A stretch of DNA of 64,000 bases from Symbiodinium sp. CCMP2592 (lineage: Eukaryota; Sar; Dinophyceae; Suessiales; Symbiodiniaceae). Of the stretch, positions 9,255 to 19,420 are shown in pieces. Position numbers and translations under genes: made by a program. How positions within the stretch are numbered: the first letter of the stretch is position 1; every line of letters begins with the position of its first letter. Under the pieces are notes generated by a model. That model was not told where the DNA came from. It saw only the letters and a list, made by a program, of their open reading frames with translations, and ran no database searches. The stretch is taken from positions 248,001-312,000 of the forward strand of contig CAJNDT010002902.1 in NCBI GenBank assembly GCA_905221615.1, written 5' to 3'.

Positions 9255-10741
9255 GTGGCATGCCGAGCCGGATCCTGGAAAAGGGGTCCGCCAAGCTTCT
9301 CGTACTCTTCGATCTCCATGAAAATAAGCTTGAGCTGCTTCATGCCGCGGCCGCTGTGGTCATCGATGTTGGCGCGCACCCAGTTGCGGTAGCCATTGTC
9401 ACGGTAGGCATGGTATACAGGCTCATTCTTGTACTTGCCCTCGGTGGCCAGTTGGGAAGCACGCTCTCGGAGAGTGTCGGCCCGACGCTGATCGGCCTCA
9501 CAGGTGGCTGTCGGTAGCACCCGTTGTGGTAGAGGTCGTGGTTCGGGGACCGGGTCGTTGAAAACCGTCACCATGTGAAGCACCAAACGCAAGGACTCTC
9601 GCAAAGAGCTTCCCTTTATGTAGCTCTCCGGCCCGACGTGGTGGAGGCGTCGGTGCACTGCCTCCTGGAAAGTGGCCACGGCTCTCTCGGCTTCTTCCTT
9701 GGTCAAGTAGATCTCTTCCTCCTGGGCCGTGGGTGCCGGCGTCGTTGAGGTCGTTCCATGGGTCGTGGTTGTTGTCGCCGGCGTCGGTCGGGTGCTAGTC
9801 GGGCCGCTCTCTTGAAACCCACAGTCCAGGCAGGTGCGCTTCCATGAGAAAGCGTTGGTGCCGCGCCAAGTCACACGGTGGTGCGGACAGCCGGCCGTAG
9901 GAGTGCTTGTCGTCGCTGCCGTGGTGGTGGCTGTCACCTTGGAGCGCTCCAGAATGGCACCGCAGTCAAGGCACTTGACCTGTCTGTAAAAGGCGTTGCT
10001 CCCCTTGGTGGTTGTCTTGAAATGCTGACAGCCGGCTCTTGGCGGTGGTGCCGTCGAACTTCCCGGTACAGGCGTTCCAGTCGGAGTCGTGGTAGGCGGC
10101 GTCCGTGGCGGTGTCGCGGGCGGCGTCCGGGTAAGTGGGGTAGAACTCGTGCCGCCAATCGGTAAAGGTGCCGGTGCCGGAGTGTCCACCTCCATGGCAC
10201 CGAGAGCTTGCTGGAGCATAGCGTCCTCCAGCTCATTGGCCGTAGGGGCCGGCTGCTGTTCCGGCATCCATCTGGGATGTCGCTGGGCTTGTTCCAGGGC
10301 TCCTTGTTCCGGAAGGTCCGTCCATTGCGGCCGGTTTTCCGCGGGAACCAAACTCCAAGCCGAACCTCCCGGGCTGTCCTCCTGCTGCTCGGTCTCCAGG
10401 TCGATGACGCCGGACGGCATACGAAGATCACGTGGTGGAGGTACTGCCCGATAGTCTCGGCGGCCCGGGGTTCGATAGGCTAGGTTGGCGGTGCGCCCGT
10501 GCGGTGGCTCGCTCTCTCTGATGGCAAAGTACACTGGCCTCGGCTTTCCGTTCTTTCCAGGGTTGCCCTTGCCGTGCGACGGGGAAGACGCCGAGGTGCT
10601 CGAAGTGGAACTCGGAGAGGATCCCGGCCGTGTCTTTCCTGAGCGTCCTGCCCCTTTGGTCTGGGGACAGTGTGGGTCCCCTTGCCAGTGGCCACGCTGC
10701 CCGCATCGGCGGCAAGTCGTGCGGGCCTTCAGGTCGGCCAC
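9071..10741 (-). CDS. copia zinc-knuckle and linker region of Gag-Pol
   Basis: Starts with the nucleic-acid-binding knuckle TCRRCGQRGHWQGDPHCP, a C-x2-C-x4-H-x6-C variant rather than the usual x4 spacing to the last cysteine. The GHWxGDPxCP form is familiar from dinoflagellate copia elements. Further along are two internally similar cysteine motifs (CQHFKTTTKGSNAFYRQVKC.LDCG and CPHHRVTWRGTNAFSWKRTC.LDCG), with long Thr/Pro/Ala linkers. The frame is entered from gag by a -1 step near 10,800 next to short C/G runs. The C-terminal residues after about 9290 are out of frame with the protease and are probably not translated in an intact copy. Confidence 0.8.
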   Translation of the reverse strand: MADLKARTTCRRCGQRGHWQGDPHCPQTKGAGRSGKTRPGSSPSSTSSTSASSPSHGKGNPGKNGKPRPVYFAIRESEPPHGRTANLAYRTPGRRDYRAVPPPRDLRMPSGVIDLETEQQEDSPGGSAWSLVPAENRPQWTDLPEQGALEQAQRHPRWMPEQQPAPTANELEDAMLQQALGAMEVDTPAPAPLPIGGTSSTPLTRTPPATPPRTPPTTTPTGTPVPGSSTAPPPRAGCQHFKTTTKGSNAFYRQVKCLDCGAILERSKVTATTTAATTSTPTAGCPHHRVTWRGTNAFSWKRTCLDCGFQESGPTSTRPTPATTTTTHGTTSTTPAPTAQEEEIYLTKEEAERAVATFQEAVHRRLHHVGPESYIKGSSLRESLRLVLHMVTVFNDPVPEPRPLPQRVLPTATCEADQRRADTLRERASQLATEGKYKNEPVYHAYRDNGYRNWVRANIDDHSGRGMKQLKLIFMEIEEYEKLGGPLFQDPARHATWSLERTPPKNPRGPRVPWFASWTQGATPRAMEAAGWNGTSGSPSKRHPSCNQTMAEASEG

Positions 10742-11781
10742 TTTCTTTCGCCGCTCCTCAGGCTGAGGGAGCCAGTCACGGAAAACTGCCGAGCGGGCGG
10801 CGCTCGAAATCCTCCGCCCTTGTGTGCGGCACCCTTCCGTGCGAAGTGTGCCTCTTGCTCGACCTGCATCAAGTCAGCCGCGTGCTCGGCGACCTCGGGG
10901 TCCTCCAGGTCGACCCCATCATCGACCAGGTAGCCGATCTGCTCCTCCTCGAAGTCCAGCTCCTCTTCGCCGTAGAGGGCTAGCGGGTCCTCATAGTAGA
11001 GGTCGTCGTGCTCCGTGTGCTCGGTGCCCTCCTCGGTCTCGGCAATGTACCCCGTTGGCCTCCAGGATCGTGTAGAAGAGGTCGTCCAGGAGCAGTGGCC
11101 ATTGTCCTTGTGGCCGGGCCCCTTGTGCGGCGCTGGCGTGCGACGCTCCCTTTCATGCACTCTGCCGTGCTGAGCCACCAGCTCGTCGGCCACATTGTCA
11201 AAGGTGAGGTCCCCCTTGATCGCGGTCCGAATCAGCAACTGGCGGCCGCTCGAGAGGTTGGAGGCCGCAAGCAACTGCTCTGCCAGCACCATATCCGGTA
11301 GCTTCATCTCAGTGCTGCAGTCGGTAAGGCAGCGGTACCAGGTCCGACGCCGGAGCACAAAGGTAGAAACCGGCTCGCCAGGTTGCCTCGACAAAATTCC
11401 GTGGGAGGTGGCCCCGGCGGCATACAGCTCGCGGGCCTGTTGCATCCGCTTGGGCCGAAGGGTCTTCTCGAAGATCGCAAGGAGCTTCTCCGGGCCGTCG
11501 TCCTTTGCCAAATCGGCCATGTCCATGGTCTGCACCATGCGCAAGGCCGTTCCAGACACGCCCTCTATGAGACGCAGCCCCAAGGGTCCAAGCTTCTCCT
11601 TCTCCTCCTTGCTCATCGTCTTCTCTTTGGCAATCCTGGCCCGAACTCGGAAGGAGTACTCAGCAAGCCGGGTGGGCTCGCCGTTGTATCGGGGAATTCC
11701 AAACTTCCCCTCGGTGCCCTGGCCGACCTCGTCGTCATGAACAAAGTTCGGCCAGCGCAGCAATTCCAGCAAAGCAGCCAT
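10729..11781 (-). CDS. copia Gag (capsid region)
   Basis: I take the ATG at 11781 as start, about 80 bases inside the 5' LTR, giving 350 codons. The middle part (RIAKEKTMSKEEKEKLGPLG, EKLLAIFEKTLRP, FVLRRRTWYRCL) has the helical, charged character of copia capsid proteins. An acidic segment (DDLYYEDPLALYGEEELDFE) precedes the frame break. The zinc knuckle is not in this frame; it lies just downstream in the -1 frame. Gag assembles the cytoplasmic particle in which reverse transcription takes place. Confidence 0.8.
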   Translation of the reverse strand: MAALLELLRWPNFVHDDEVGQGTEGKFGIPRYNGEPTRLAEYSFRVRARIAKEKTMSKEEKEKLGPLGLRLIEGVSGTALRMVQTMDMADLAKDDGPEKLLAIFEKTLRPKRMQQARELYAAGATSHGILSRQPGEPVSTFVLRRRTWYRCLTDCSTEMKLPDMVLAEQLLAASNLSSGRQLLIRTAIKGDLTFDNVADELVAQHGRVHERERRTPAPHKGPGHKDNGHCSWTTSSTRSWRPTGYIAETEEGTEHTEHDDLYYEDPLALYGEEELDFEEEQIGYLVDDGVDLEDPEVAEHAADLMQVEQEAHFARKGAAHKGGGFRAPPARQFSVTGSLSLRSGERKWPT

Positions 11782-11848
11782 GGCTCTGCAAAAGGCGGTT
11801 GCGCAGAAGCGCAGGGTTCGGCCTTCCAAAAGGCCCCCAGGAGCCGTA

Positions 11849-11860
11849 GCTCCGCTACCA
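11849..11860 (-). promoter_or_regulatory. primer-binding site, initiator-tRNA-Met-like
   Basis: One base inside the 5' LTR the coding strand reads TGGTAGCGGAGC, complementary to a tRNA 3' end of the form GCTCCGCTACCA. This resembles the CUGCUACCA end of eukaryotic initiator methionine tRNAs, the usual copia primer. The match continues into a GC-rich stretch (CTACGGCTCC). Confidence 0.65.
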
Positions 11861-11861
11861 G

Positions 11862-12005
11862 TGCGAGATTGCAAAGCTCCCTCGCACTGGCGCACACTTG
11901 CTTTTACGCTCGCTTGAGCCATCCAGTGCACGGTCAAGGTCGCTGTGATCGCTGTTGCGTCTCTGAGAAAACTGGCATGTACATGTAAGAGACTCTGCTT
12001 TCACA
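11862..12005 (-). repeat. 5' LTR of copia element 1
   Basis: 144 bp, same sequence as 3783-3926. It carries the element's promoter by family logic. I see no TATA motif in it. Confidence 0.93.
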
Positions 12006-12010
12006 TCCCG
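12006..12010. repeat. target-site duplication TCCCG (right)
   Basis: Same five bases as 3778-3782, directly outside the 5' LTR. Confidence 0.9.
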
Positions 12011-12610
12011 CTTATATTCCGCAATTCGAGCCGTAGATGCCCCACTTGTCAAATTGAGGCCCTCGCGGTCTGCAATGTCCAAAGCCAACCACCCCTCCCC
12101 GCCTGTCTGCCAGAAAAGACTCCCGTCTGCAATTGGTCTGCCGTCTGGGCGGTCTGTACATCGGAGGAATCATCGCACCTTCTCGAGAGCTGTAGTCCAG
12201 GTCGACGATGTTGGGCTCATCTGCCGCCGCAGCACTTTTCGATGCAGTGCCTGCGAGGTTTCACTTCGCACGGAAAAAGTGGCGAAGGAGCCGTGCCTCG
12301 ACCAAAACAGAACACCTTCCACGCATGGAAGCCCTTGCAAAGGTGCGAATGCCGCCCTGCCGAGGTTCGAGAAGGAATGTGAAGAAATCTGAAGACTCGA
12401 GGTTGGGATCGCAATGGCAAGATACGGCAAAATATGGCAAGCATGGAGCGGCACGTTCTCGTCTGTAGCTTTCCTCAGCCTCCTCCTCCTCAACAGCAAG
12501 AAGCAATTAAACACAGCCCTCACAATGAAGGCCAGCTCCGCGGCAGCCTGCTGCAGAAAGAGACTCAGCTTCTCGATTGGGCTGCGCTCCTGGCAAGCTC
12601 TCTCGTTCAA
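12011..12610 (-). CDS. host membrane-protein gene, exons upstream of the copia insertion
   Basis: Exon-like minus-strand blocks: 12.60-12.45 kb (SPIEKLSLFLQQAAAELAFI followed by apolar residues, then RRRRLRKATDE; a probable membrane segment with a basic flank), 12.24-12.17 kb (SAAAADEPNIVDLDYSSRE) and 12.08-12.01 kb (GLNLTSGASTARIAEYKRD). The last runs directly into the retrotransposon end. Protein-like minus-strand sequence resumes on the other side of the element at 3.77 kb. Together they suggest one gene split by the insertion. No family is recognised. Confidence 0.3.
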
Positions 12611-12779
12611 AGCACCCTAGAGTTGTTGCCCAAACAGTGTGGCAACACGCGGTTCTTGTGTAGGAGAACGAGGGAGTGGTTATGGTCGCTGCGAGGCACG
12701 CCCGCCCGGCGGTTCCGCGGCTCGCACTAGCGGGACTGGCCAGGCCCTGCGCTGCGGCGCTCAAAATGCTCAGAGCGCG

Positions 12780-13070
12780 TTGGGTGGTGATGGTGGTAAT
12801 GGTGGTGGTCCTGGCGCTCCCGGTGGTCCCGGTGGTCCTGGTGGTCCTACTAGTCTCGCTCGTCCTGGTGGTCTTGATAGTGGGGTCGTGGTCGTCTTGA
12901 TCATCGCGGTGGGCATGGCCGTTGTGGCGTTCGCCGTCGTCTTCGTCGTGATCCTCGTGGTCGTGGTCGTCCTGGTCATCTTTATCATCGCGTTCGTGGA
13001 TGTCTTCGTCGTCGTCGCGATCATCGTCGTGGTCGTCCTGTTCCAGCTGGTGGGCCTGCACCTCCTGTTA
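12780..13070. repeat. imperfect GTGGTC/GTCGTC trinucleotide-type repeat
   Basis: A G/T/C-biased tract, first GGTGGTCC-type and then GTCGTC-type, that stays open in several frames. One frame is valine/isoleucine-rich, another collagen-like (GGPGG units), and the opposite strand is Asp/His-rich. This is simple-sequence behaviour, and I do not call a gene. Confidence 0.6.
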
Positions 13071-13079
13071 TCTTCCTAA

Positions 13080-15650
13080 GGGGGTGCACACCGTGCGATT
13101 CTTTCGCTGCTTGTGGATCTGCACTGGTATAGTCTTTAGATGTCTTTAGGCAGCTCCTCTTCGTCATCCCCCTGCACAGCTGAGAACCACTTGTGCATCT
13201 GCTCGAACATGGATGGAGCCTCGGAATCATGAGGTTGTTGTACTCAACGAGCCTGTCCATAATCGCACGGGGCTGCGGCCAGTGTTCCGGCAAGCTTCTG
13301 TCTCAAAGCTTTCGCTGCTTCCGGCGAAGTTGGGGAGGCGGGCTCCATCGAGACAGGTGCCGCATCCTGCACACGAACACATTCCGGCCATCCCCATCAG
13401 TGGAACGAGTAAGCAAGTAAGCAAGCGTGTGAGTGATGGAGTGAGCGACGGCTGATTGCATTGGGACGGAGCGAAGTGAGGCGTGGCGTCAGGTGATTGG
13501 GGGTGGGGTGAGGCGTGGGAAATCAGAGAGCAGGCGACCTCTTCGCTTCGGGGCTGGTAGGCGGAAAGGCGAGCGAATGACCGAATGAACGGCGCACCCT
13601 CGCCTGTATTGGAAGCTTTCACCGGCGAGCGGCCTTCATGAATTTCTGGTATTGCTGCAATGCCGCCCTCACTGGCACTCCTAGCTCATGCTAGCGGTGT
13701 GGACAACCCAACCATGAAGCGTGCAACGCTTCCGGATCTCACATGTTCATGGAATCCCGCACGAAGGAGAGGGCTCTCTCTTCCGCGATGTCTCTTTCAA
13801 GAAGTGATTTGCCAGAACAGTTAAATGCGCTTTTCCCATCCAGTGATCAGTTCGCTTTGCTTTTTGCGACCTTGCAGCTCGATTAGTTCAAATGCCGGGT
13901 GGGGTCACACCAAAAGTCCGCATGCAACGGCCATGCGCTGGCTCATCACTTACAGTATCGGTACGCAACACAGGGGAAAGAACACTGGAGATGCAAGCTG
14001 GCCAAAGCAACGACTGAAACGGAACCTGCCCGTCGTCATTCAGCTCCAGAGGACGAGGCCGTGCAGCGGAGCGACTGCCCTTGTCCTCGGGATGTTCGGA
14101 GCTCAACGTCCCTCCCGACACTGTGAACTTTGCAAGCATTGAAAGGACTCAGGCTGGCCTCCGTCGCAAGGCCTGCGATTGGCGTTGAGCTGCCCGACGG
14201 CGGGGGTCTGCGAACCGTTGACAAGTAAAGTACTGCGTTGACCAAAGTGCAGAAGAAGACGTCAACACCAGTTTCGCAGTGGCACATGCTGGGTCGGCTC
14301 CACGGAATGCACGTCTCGAGCCAGACGTTCCTGATGTGAGCAGATTCTACAAAGGCCCGGCGGCTGCGTTCTTAGACCTTCCGCCTCCCGTACAGCTTCT
14401 TGAACTTGCGCAACCTCATCACCGATGCAGGCATGGCCTGCCCAAGCACATGAGGTGATTGAGATTTCGCGCGTTTTGTCACTGCTACCCTTGCCTGACG
14501 CTGCGACTGTGCAGACCACGGTGTTCCTGGGCCCTTCTCCGGGGGGCGATAGCCCTGGAGCGGAGGCAGCGGCACCAACGGCTCAAACTCGTCACCTCGC
14601 CGGCAAAAAGGATTGTGCCAGCTCGACTTTAACACTAGTGTCACTAGTGTCAGTAGCGCCGAGGTCAACACCGGGTGCTTGTTGGTTTCTGAGAGTGGTT
14701 CTCTTCAGCTTTACATACCTTCGTGCGCAACAAGCTGCCGGACAGAATCTGTTTCGGCGCTCACACTCGGGCAATCCAGGCGAGGCATATGGTTCGGAGT
14801 CTGACGATGTGAAACGTGCTAAAAGGGACAGTCTGATGACCAATCTCAAGCAACAAACTCAGAACAGATAAATTAACTGTGTCCCATAGACTGAGCCCTC
14901 TCTAAGAGCCTATCAAGTAAAGCGCAGAGGAAACAATGGGAGTTTAAAGGATACAGAGCTGCAGATCACTTTCTGGGGGTCTGGGGTGTAAAAACTGCCT
15001 AGATCATAATAGAAACTGTTTAAGTGGGTGTGGTTGCTGCTGCAGCTGTGGCACGTTGCTTCCTCAAGCGCTGCACGCCGTTGTTTTACCCATTTAACAC
15101 CACTCCGGTAGCCGGGAAGTCGCCGCACCTGCTGCATGATTTGGCAGAACTGGTTCACGTGCTGACACCTCGAAGGCCTGATGGGTGTCTTCCGGCTGTA
15201 GCAGGACGCCCTCGCCTCAGTGCCACGACTCTCAGGTCATGTCAAGTCATGCCATGCTTGCAAAGGAAGTCACCGGTGAGACTTCGAGAGGATCGTCGCT
15301 CCTCGTTCTTCTGGAATGCCGCAACAACACTCACAGCCTGACTCAAAAGGGGTGTCCCTTTGCTGGATTCTCCCATCGTTTGGGGGAAGGCAGAGAGGCA
15401 GTGAGAGGCACCTTGAGGAGATCTGGTCGACCAAACAAACCTCGTGAACTCCGCCTCCGCCCAACATTGGCCTCCCAGACTCCAAGCATCATGCAGGACC
15501 ATGCAGTGCAGTGCAGTGCAGCGCGGTGCGGCTTCAGTTGCGCTGCTCTGTGCTGTCGCGTATCTGTGCATAGGTGCCTGTATGCGCTGCCGGGCGAGCT
15601 CCAAAAGCTTCTGCTTCTCCTTTCAAGCTCCGGAGAACCATCGCACTGTC
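13080..15650. other. no clear gene
   Basis: Only short frames. One minus-strand patch near 14.60-14.50 kb (GDEFEPLVPLPPLQGYRPPE) looks exon-like, but nothing around it supports a gene model. A GCAGT-type short repeat lies at 15,500-15,530. Confidence 0.4.
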
Positions 15651-15661
15651 GCGAGCACTTC

Positions 15662-16010
15662 ATTTCTGCGCTGCGTCCTCCGGAAATTCGTCCACCAGCT
15701 CCCGGAACGCATCGTTATTTATGGCGAACGCCAGCACCCTGCAGCTCGGAATTGCATGTTGGAATCCCTTTTGCTGACGTCTTCAAGCATGGTCCTTTCT
15801 TCGGCTCGAATGGTTTGAGAAGCAGCAGTGGCAAATCCCAAAGCCACGAGCTCACCTATGAACCTCAGCACAGCCATTACAGTGAACCCAGCACCACCTC
15901 CGCAACAGTCACTGCATCCAAGATTCTCTCCCGCACCGATCTTGGCCACGACCTTGCCTTGATGCACAAGCCCGTCACGCAAGAAATCGGCCGGAAAGCG
16001 ATGCTGCAAC
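15662..16010 (-). CDS. unrecognised host gene, two probable exons
   Basis: At 15.93-15.77 kb a frame includes an apolar helix (FTVMAVLRFIGELVALGFAT) and a charged stretch (IRAEERTMLEDVSKRDSN). After a CTGCAG acceptor-like site near 15.75 kb a second frame reads AFAINNDAFRELVDEFPEDA and then stops, giving a plausible last exon. No family is recognised. The apolar segment hints at a membrane protein. Confidence 0.3.
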
Positions 16011-16449
16011 AGTGCAACCTAGGGGTCCAGCCTGCCTTCTCCACGCATGCCACGCCTACAAGATGAAGGCTTAAAGGAAGATGCTGAGCCACGCTGCACA
16101 GAGATGCCAGCATCTTCCGCCTTGTTGGATAAGCAGGCAGAAGCCTGCATCAACATCCTCTTCAAGCAAAGGTTGTCCAGCCATGAACACCTCACAAGAA
16201 GTCCAGCGTCCAGCTGAGTTCATGCACTAGGCGACCCAAGGCCTGTTTCTCCAAATGCTGCGCCATGCGTGTAAGGAAGGACGGGTCACAGTTCTTCAGG
16301 AAGCTTGTGTTCTGCCTCAAGCTGATACAAGCATGTCGTTCCGCAGCAGGTGTCACCACGCAAGTGCCCGGCTGCGCTTGTGGTAAATTCGAACCCTGCA
16401 AAGCAACTCTTTGCAGGAGCACAAAGCGAATTCAAGCAGCCAAATTGTG

Positions 16450-17310
16450 TTAGCAGGCCTTCTGAGACAAGGTTTGAACGGTTGACTGCATTTTTTTCTG
16501 GAGCATGCGCTCCAACTTCCTCAGAGCAGGCGTTTGCTTCCTGGTGCTAACGATGCTCCAATCGCTCCGTCTCAAATCTCTCGAATGATTGATTGCCTGT
16601 GGGGTCACCCTTGCACTTGCAAGGCAAAGGAGGCTGCTCCCGAATCCCACAGACGGCTTTTTGTTCGCAGGCGCCGGCACTGGTTGCTCGTCGCGCAGCA
16701 GATTGCAGGATCCGCCGTCTAACGTCTGCGCTTTTTGGGACTCGGTCCACACTTGGACCCCAAACACCTTGCACAGCAGCGCAAATCTGCCAGTTTTCCA
16801 TATCCTTGAAGCAGGCATGTGATCAACATCTTCAACGGGTGGGAAGCGGCGTGCGGGGCGCTGAAGACTCACTTGGCGGCCCCTGCACGGAGCCGAAGGT
16901 CCCTGTGCCGCTTGAGAACTTCTTCTGCCTCCTGGTTCAGCGCATCCCGCTCTGCCTTCTGCGACTCGCTGAGGACTTCCTCTCGACTTGGACCTAGCAG
17001 AGTCTTCCGCGCATCATGCCGACCCAATGCATCATCCCTCTCTGTCGCCACGTCTGTGGCGGATGCGCCCTCCTCGGCATGCCCAGACACTTCGGGATTG
17101 ACCAACTGGACTCAACCCTTGGGGTGCAAGCAAGTCTCGGCACGGCGTTTCAATGCAGCCCGGATCTCCTGCGCGATTCCCGCGTCAAGGGCCTTGGGGG
17201 CTTTGGCCTTCAGCGCCTGCAAGCGAATCAAATGGCAAAGGCTTGTAAGCTGAGAAAAAGCAGAGCCTCGTGCGAGCAAGCTGACGAACTGCTGCTGTCA
17301 TCTTTGTAGG
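16450..17310 (-). CDS. unrecognised host exons, coiled-coil-like
   Basis: Minus-strand blocks: 17.30-17.24 kb (acceptor-like CCAG before AYKDDSSSSS), 17.22-17.11 kb (ALKAKAPKALDAGIAQEIRA), 17.03-16.87 kb (REEVLSESQKAERDALNQEA, EVLKRHRDLRLRAGAAK, a heptad-like charged helix) and 16.53-16.45 kb (LRKLERMLQKKMQSTVQTLS). All are charged helices with frame changes between them, as for a spliced coiled-coil protein. It may belong with the lysine-rich ORF at 17355-17480. Function unknown. Confidence 0.3.
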
Positions 17311-17354
17311 CCTGGACAGGGCCAATATTCATACCATCGCCAAAACCAGCCCGG

Positions 17355-17480
17355 TCAGAAACCCAGCAAACCCAGACAGGAGGACGCCTTCTTGGACTTG
17401 TGCTTTTCTTTCTTCTTGGCTTTTGACTTCTTCCTGCCTGAAGCCTTCTTGTCTTTGGATTTCTCTTTCTTGGTGCCCAT
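17355..17480 (-). CDS. short lysine-rich ORF, 41 aa
   Basis: ATG to TGA with 41 codons. The first 33 residues are dominated by Lys, Ser and Glu (KKEKSKDKKASGRKKSKAKK, then KEKHKSKK), followed by a small apolar tail (CLGLLGF). This could be the first exon of the coiled-coil gene below it, or a free-standing basic, nucleic-acid-binding type peptide. The composition is too regular in the lysine codons (AAG/AAA alternating) to exclude a simple-sequence origin. Confidence 0.3.
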   Translation of the reverse strand: MGTKKEKSKDKKASGRKKSKAKKKEKHKSKKASSCLGLLGF

Positions 17481-18055
17481 CTGGCTTCATGCCCACTAGG
17501 CCCCCTCAATCGTAAACACGCTTGACTTGAGCCAGTGCAGCAGCTTGGAAGGCTGAGGGCAAAAGCACAAAACCGACTAATCACGCCAAGCGTCTGGATG
17601 TCCGCCTGGTACAGTTGCCGGATCACCTAGTCACAGTGTTGTTCAGTCGATGCGGAGTCGATAATCTGCGAGAGATTTGCAGTCGCTCCCGCGTCTACTG
17701 ATGAAGCCAATCACTAGGCCTTCTGGAACTTGATGCCACTTAGTGCTACTTGCTGCTAGGTTCCCTCAAGTGCTTGGAATCCTTCGCAGGAATTAACGAC
17801 GCATGAAACAACGAACAGGAGGTTCCCCGGTCTGCAGCCAGAGCCCATAAAATTGGAAAACAAAATAGATGAACATGACAGTGTACCGTGGGTTCACACG
17901 CACATCTCGCGAGACACTTTGGCCTTTGTTGACTTCTCCAAAGGAGTGCTAGCTAGTCTAGAAACAGAAGGCATGCTTCTCGCAAGCCATCTGCTTTCCG
18001 CAAGCCTCTTGCTTCCCATTCTTTTTTTACTGTTGGGCATAGTACCTTCTCTCTT

Positions 18056-18170
18056 TGCTTTGCTCCGGGCTTCTTTTCTCTCTCTTCTTCAGCACGGCAA
18101 CGGGAGCGTCACTCGCGATCGCCCCCCGCGCGAGTTCGCACACCGGGGAATTACGTGCTGAGACGACAGT
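18056..18170 (+). repeat. CT-tract hairpin module, cruciform variant (copy 1)
   Basis: Head CTTTGCTTTGCTCCGGGCTTC and a TC tract, then an outer inverted repeat CAGCACG (18090-18096) / CGTGCTG (18154-18160). Inside it are a GCGA/TCGC stem and a CCCCG/CGGGG pairing. The conserved tail is CACCGGGGAATTACGTGCTG. A homologous copy lies at 22500-22670. Confidence 0.65.
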
Positions 18171-18267
18171 TGGGCCCCCGAGGTGCCCCCCCACAACCCC
18201 CCAGTAACACTAAACCCCAACCCGCCTCGAAGGCTGAGCTTCCAACTCCCCTCTAGTATCCCTCCTT

Positions 18268-18380
18268 CCTCTCTCTCTCTCTCTCTCTTTCTTGGGCATG
18301 GGGATGGGTCAGCATCCCCGGGCCGAATGGCCCACCCATCATTTTTAATTGGGCACAACGGGGAGTGAAGAACGAGTGCC
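18268..18380 (+). repeat. CT-tract triple-hairpin module (copy A)
   Basis: (CT)n, then GGGCATG, then three adjoining hairpins: GGGGATG/CATCCCC (18300-18306, 18313-18319), GGGCC/GGCCC with GAAT loop (18320-18333) and CCCA/TGGG (18335-18353). The tail is CGGGGAGTGAAGAACGAGTG. Compare 20461-20545 and 39634-39731. Confidence 0.75.
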
Positions 18381-18659
18381 TTGTTCATGTTTTCCGCTAA
18401 AGCTGCCATTAATAAGTGAAGTTCAACATGAACCGTTGCACTCTCACTACTTTTGCTTCCAGAAGGATCGAAGATCTCCCCCAATATAAGGCCATGGATT
18501 TATAAATGAACAAGTCGCCTGGAAGATCTTCTTTCCCCCGCTTGTACGAATCTGCTGTGACGTTTAACAAATCTTTATAGAGTCACAAGCCAGCGGCACG
18601 GAAGACTGTAGCACTATACACTCCCTTCTGTTTGCATCCCCTTGGACATCGCACCTTTT

Positions 18660-18785
18660 TCTCTGTCTCTCTCGCTCCCTCTCTCTCTCTCTCTCTCTTT
18701 CTGCCTCTCTCGCTCTCTACTTGCTCTGCTCGGGGTTTGAGGCAGGAGCAGTCCTCCCGCCCTGCGCAGGCGCACGACCCCATCC
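18660..18785 (+). repeat. CT-tract hairpin module
   Basis: TCTCTCTCGCTC tract, TTGCTCTGCTCGGGGTTTGAGG head, then GGAG/CTCC and palindromic CCTGCGCAGG stems, closed by GGGGT...ACCCC. Same design as its neighbours, with different stem sequences. Confidence 0.5.
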
Positions 18786-19299
18786 ACTATGTTGTGTGGA
18801 TGGGCTCAGTCTGTACAAAGTCGAGTGCATCCTGTTGTTCAGGAGCAGTGGGCGGTTTCCCTCTTTAGGAAAACAGTGCTAGCGTGAACCGAACAATGGG
18901 TTCCCCACACCACTTCAAGGTTGCGTACTCTGAGCTCCCGATTTGTTTCCAGTATGTAAGCAGGCAAGCCCATGCAGAGAGCAATGGGTGTTTGTTCATC
19001 GGGTGCCCCTCCTGTTTTGGTCCCCTGCCTTGGCCTGAAACCCACCTGGGCCTTATGTCACTGCCTGAAACCTGCCTTCCACTCAACCCCGAAACCTCTG
19101 CACTGGTGCCCCCGCTCTAAGCTCCTCGGAAACAATGCTGCAAGAGTTCACTGCAGAGGGAGAGGGTTCTGGGTTGGTATTCCGTCAGCTCTCCAGCAGT
19201 GCACTGGAGCCATTGCTGCTACAATGCATAAGTAGTACTTGTTAAGGTTTGTGCCCTCCTGGTTTGGTACCGCTGACGCTTTCTGTGCTACTTGTAACC

Positions 19300-19420
19300 C
19301 TCTCTTGCTTGCTTGCGAAGGGGTGTGGGTGCGAGCACCCCGGCCCGAAGGCCAACCCCCCCACGGCTCGAACAGTCCGAAGTCTGTCAGGCCCCTTCCG
19401 GGATGAGAGATTGGCTCGTT
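19300..19420 (+). repeat. CT-tract hairpin module (copy D)
   Basis: GGGTG-CGAG-CACCC hairpin, then GGCC-CGAA-GGCC, then a C7 run and ACGGCTCG. About 100 bp are homologous to 21520-21620. Confidence 0.65.

Larger units (their letters stand above)
3783..12005 (-). mobile_element. complete Ty1/copia LTR retrotransposon (element 1), 8223 bp
   Basis: Two identical 144-bp LTRs with TG...CA ends are flanked by a TCCCG duplication. Transcription runs right to left: 5' LTR 11862-12005, primer site, gag, zinc knuckle, protease, integrase, RT-RNase H, 3' LTR 3783-3926. Integrase before RT is the copia gene order. The coding region is broken into four overlapping frames. Two of the three joins lie at C runs one base short of keeping frame. 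LTR identity argues for a recent insertion, so the frame breaks are either very young or sequencing/assembly slips. The element appears to lie in a host intron. Confidence 0.95.

Noticed and set aside
3866..9392. Many plus-strand ORFs over element 1
   Set aside because: They are antisense to well-supported minus-strand copia domains and carry no motifs.
12507..13079. Valine-rich and Asp/His-rich open frames, and a collagen-like GGPGG run
   Set aside because: They arise from a GTGGTC/GTCGTC simple repeat that stays open in several frames on both strands.
16375..16400. GGGTTCGAATTT on the minus strand as a tRNA B box
   Set aside because: No matching acceptor stem, anticodon arm or A box found around it.
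17527..17540. CTGGCTCAAG resembling the end of the dinoflagellate spliced leader
   Set aside because: Only about 9 of 22 leader bases match. A similar 9-mer occurs by chance in the LTR of element 1.
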